Shown here: one piece after another, positions 61,683 to 64,000 of the stretch
Layout of the letters: each line of letters opens with the position of its first letter
Position numbering within the stretch: the stretch's first letter is position 1
Source of the DNA: Glaciihabitans sp.
Lineage (GTDB): Bacteria > Actinomycetota > Actinomycetes > Actinomycetales > Microbacteriaceae
Length of the DNA stretch: 64,000 nt
Assembly: GCA_025464095.1 (NCBI GenBank)
Contig: JAODMF010000021.1
Span: 1 to 64,000, forward strand
Reading direction: 5' to 3'
Notes under the pieces: generated by a model
Databases searched by the model: none
The model's input: only the letters and a program-made list of their open reading frames with translations
Told to the model about the DNA's origin: nothing
Position numbers and translations under genes: made by a program

Positions 61683-61771
61683 GGCGACATCATCGCCCTA
61701 GCTTGGCAGGTGCGACCGCGGCACTACGACTGCGCCTTCGCGGGCGCACAAGCGGGCAGCCCGCGCGAGCG

Positions 61772-62200
61772 TCAGCGGGCGAGCGCCTCCTCGAGCGCGG
61801 GGAGAGCCGCGGCGATGGCTGCCACCTGCGACTCGTCCAGGGACGAGAGCAACTCGGCCACGAGCGCGGCGCGGGCCGCCCGCGCACGCACCACGGCATC
61901 CATGCCCTTGGAGGTGACCTGGATGAGCGCGGCGCGCCCGTCCGCGGGGTCGACCGTGCGCGTTACCAGCAGCCGCGCCTCGAGTTCGGCGACGACGCGG
62001 GTCATGCTGGGCGCGGAAACGAGCTCGTGGTGAGCGAGATCGGCGGCACGGATCGGGCCGATCTTGCTCACGGTCGCGAGCGCGGAGAGCATGCCGTGGC
62101 TGAGCCCGCCGCCGGCCGACCGGATGCGCCGGTTGATGCTCCCCGCAATAACGGCCAGGCGCGCGGCGACATCGTTCCGTGCCGGGGTCGCGGCGGTCAT
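61772..62200 (-). CDS. MarR family transcriptional regulator
   Basis: 142 residues. Winged HTH with [45 protein letters not shown] and wing [13 protein letters not shown]. It is encoded downstream of, and overlaps by 4 bp, the MFS exporter gene, so it is probably coexpressed with its target. The palindrome at 63946-63963 is the likely operator. Ligand unknown; phenolic or drug compounds are typical. Confidence 0.92.
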   Translation of the reverse strand: MTAATPARNDVAARLAVIAGSINRRIRSAGGGLSHGMLSALATVSKIGPIRAADLAHHELVSAPSMTRVVAELEARLLVTRTVDPADGRAALIQVTSKGMDAVVRARAARAALVAELLSSLDESQVAAIAAALPALEEALAR

Positions 62201-63927
62201 CGGGTGGCCGTGAGCTCGGACTCGGGCGCGGCGTGCGCCGGCTCATCCGGGTGGACGAACTTCTTGCCCCGGGCGAGTGACGCTGCAGCGCCGATGAACG
62301 ACATGACCGCCGCCGCAAGGAAAACGACCACCAGCCCGTCGTGGAAGGGACCCGAGATCAGCTGCGGGAAGAACTCCTTGCCGGTCAGCGCTGCAGCGTT
62401 CGCGGACGACAGGTGATCGAGCGCCCCCGTCGGCTTGAGCAGCGCCTCTATTGGGTTGTAGCCGAGGAAGGCGGCGAACAGGCTCCCGACCGGCGGCGTG
62501 TTCGCGACGCCGCTGGCGACGGCATCCGTCACCCCGTGCGCGGTGAGGCCGCTGCGCAGGGCCGCGGGCAGGTTTGCGGAGAGTCCGGCGACCATGAGCG
62601 AGAAGAAGATGCCGATCGAGAGCGAGCTGCCGGCGTTGAGCATGGTGCCAGCCATGCCGGATGCCGAGCCCCGCTGGTTCGCCGGAACACTGTTCATGAT
62701 CGCGGTGCGGTTCGGGGCGCTGAACAGGCCCGACCCGATCCCGTTCAGGCCGGTCAGCACCGCGAACTCCCAGTACTGGAAGTCCACCGGCAGGAACAGC
62801 AGCGCGATGAACGTGACACCGACGAGCACGAGGCCGGCCGTCGAGAACGCACGGGCACCGAAGCGGTCGGAGAGGGCGCCGGATATCGGCCCAGCCACGA
62901 GGAATCCGATCGTCAGCGGCAGCAGGTAGATGCCGGCCCAGAGCGGCGTGCTCTCGTAGCTGTACCCGTGCAGCGGCAGCCAGATTCCCTGCAGCCAGAT
63001 GATGAGCATGAACTGGAGGCCTCCCCGACCGATGGCCGCGAGCAGCCCGGAGAAGTTGCCGGTGGCGAACGCCCGGATGCGGAACAGCGAGACCGCGAAC
63101 ATGGGCTGCTCGGTGCGCATCTCGATGATCACGAACACGACCAGCAGCAGGATGCCGCCGATAATCCCGCCCAGAACCCACGGGTTGCCCCATCCGGTCG
63201 CACTTCCCCCGTAGGGCTGGATGCCGTAGGTGATGCCCGCGAGCAGGGCCGTCAGCCCGACGCCGAAGGTGATGTTGCCCGGCCAGTCCATTTTCGCCCG
63301 CGTGCGCTTGCCGTTGTCGTGCAGCGACGCGTAGCCCCAGACGGTGCCGATGACACCGATCGGGACGCTCACGATGAACACCGCGCGCCAGTCGATCCCG
63401 GCGAGCACTCCGCCGACGATCAGGCCGATGAAGCTGCCCGCGATGGCGGCGACCTGGTTGATGCCCAGCGCCATTCCCCGCTTGTTGGTGGGAAACGCAT
63501 CCGTCAGGATCGCAGTCGAAGTGGCCATCAGGGCCGCGCCGCCGACCCCCTGCACGAGGCGCCATGCAATGATCCACATCGCGCCGCCACCGCCATCGAA
63601 GGGGACGAAGACCAGCGCGATCGCCGCGATCGTGAAGATGGCGAAGCCGAGGTTGTAGACACGCACCCTGCCGAACATGTCGCCGAGCCGGCCGAAGCTC
63701 ACCACCAGAACCGCCGTGACGAGCGTGTATCCCATGATGATCCACAGCAGGTAGCTCACGTTGCCGGGCTGCAGCGGGTTGAGGTGGATGCCCGTGAAGA
63801 TGGCGGGGAGGGAGATCAGCACGATCGAGGAGTTGATCGTAGCGATCAGCATTCCGAGGGTGGTGTTGCTCAGGGCCACCCACTTGTAGTGCGGGCTGTC
63901 ACTGTGGAAAACGGCGGAGCGAGGCAT
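62197..63927 (-). CDS. MFS drug exporter, DHA2 (14-helix) type
   Basis: 576 residues with about 14 hydrophobic helices. Motif A is [16 protein letters not shown] after helix 2, then [20 protein letters not shown] (motif B) and [23 protein letters not shown] (motif C, antiporter). Likely a proton-coupled multidrug exporter like EmrB/QacA. ATG 63927 follows AAAGG. Confidence 0.92.
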   Translation of the reverse strand: MPRSAVFHSDSPHYKWVALSNTTLGMLIATINSSIVLISLPAIFTGIHLNPLQPGNVSYLLWIIMGYTLVTAVLVVSFGRLGDMFGRVRVYNLGFAIFTIAAIALVFVPFDGGGGAMWIIAWRLVQGVGGAALMATSTAILTDAFPTNKRGMALGINQVAAIAGSFIGLIVGGVLAGIDWRAVFIVSVPIGVIGTVWGYASLHDNGKRTRAKMDWPGNITFGVGLTALLAGITYGIQPYGGSATGWGNPWVLGGIIGGILLLVVFVIIEMRTEQPMFAVSLFRIRAFATGNFSGLLAAIGRGGLQFMLIIWLQGIWLPLHGYSYESTPLWAGIYLLPLTIGFLVAGPISGALSDRFGARAFSTAGLVLVGVTFIALLFLPVDFQYWEFAVLTGLNGIGSGLFSAPNRTAIMNSVPANQRGSASGMAGTMLNAGSSLSIGIFFSLMVAGLSANLPAALRSGLTAHGVTDAVASGVANTPPVGSLFAAFLGYNPIEALLKPTGALDHLSSANAAALTGKEFFPQLISGPFHDGLVVVFLAAAVMSFIGAAASLARGKKFVHPDEPAHAAPESELTATR

Positions 63928-63945
63928 GGAAGCCTTTCTAGCTAA

Positions 63946-63963
63946 TTAGTTGTATACAACTAA
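63946..63963. promoter_or_regulatory. MarR operator upstream of the MFS-MarR operon
   Basis: TTAGTTGTA-TACAACTAA, a perfect 18-bp palindrome 18 bp upstream of the MFS start. It overlaps TATACA, a possible -10, and abuts TATAGT on the minus strand. Resembles the site at 33394-33413. Confidence 0.82.
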
Positions 63964-64000
63964 CTATATCGCGAACGTCACGGTGATGTGAATAGGCTCT

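Noticed and set aside
62341-63945. 534-codon plus-strand frame opposite the MFS gene
   Set aside because: Composition is Arg/Glu/Gln-rich typical of antisense high-GC frames; the minus strand encodes a clear 14-helix transporter.
1-64000. Prophage, integrative element or genomic island
   Set aside because: No integrase, transposase, phage structural gene, tRNA-associated direct repeat or clear base-composition shift was seen.

Overview
The window is chromosomal DNA of a high-GC Gram-positive bacterium (Actinomycetota), most likely a member of the Microbacteriaceae. This rests on gene content (DUF3073, septum-formation domain, mycothiol-type DinB proteins, split PurS/PurQ/PurL, class-E-type LAxTG sorting signal), high GC, and many genes that appear to be transcribed without a leader. 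No integrase, transposase, phage gene, tRNA, rRNA or CRISPR array was seen. The DNA reads as ordinary core and accessory chromosome with unusually repeat-rich intergenic gaps.

Layout. 0-8.4 kb: partial threonine aldolase, two small unknown proteins, a sortase-anchored DUF11 surface protein, an SDR-DUF6421 pair and a PIG-V-like membrane glycosyltransferase. 8.4-16 kb: AEC transporter, exonuclease III, two membrane-anchored proteins, pyrE, a septum-formation protein, a NagD-like phosphatase, a solitary adenine DNA methyltransferase and a TrmH-type RNA methyltransferase. 16-19.8 kb: three 81-bp repeats, then a TetR / degenerate ABC / YhgE-Pip operon. 19.8-39 kb: the purine block (purA, purL, purQ, purS, purC, purD, purF, purM), interspersed with a DinB-like protein, GNAT, chorismate mutase, a secreted metalloprotease, SDR, MscS channel, SGNH hydrolase and a VOC dioxygenase. 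39-46.9 kb: a flavin monooxygenase and a LacI-controlled carbohydrate ABC operon with a glycogen-debranching-type glucosidase. 46.9-58 kb: two CrcB fluoride-channel subunits, a KimA-like K+ transporter, PadR-DUF4097, a MerR-TipAS regulator, a YczE/MocR divergent pair, an RND efflux pump and a GNAT. 58-64 kb: a DEAD-box helicase with a repetitive N-terminus, a DMT transporter, and a MarR-MFS drug-efflux operon.

How genes work together. purF, purD, purSQL, purM, purC and purA supply most of the steps from PRPP to IMP and the first step from IMP to AMP; purN/T, purE/K, purB and purH are not here. Several transcription factors have clear palindromic sites in their own promoters (TetR, LacI, PadR, MerR, MocR, MarR). 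The MarR-type palindrome before the MFS gene recurs 30 kb away before the VOC dioxygenase.

The most unusual material is non-coding. There are two families of 70-80 bp palindromic elements, one present as an inverted pair like a REPIN. An array of about 20-bp motifs forms a roughly 530-bp imperfect inverted repeat beside the mscS gene, and the same motif recurs on the other side of that gene. About 23 starts carry a -10-like box 6-8 nt upstream, which implies leaderless mRNA and was used here to choose starts.
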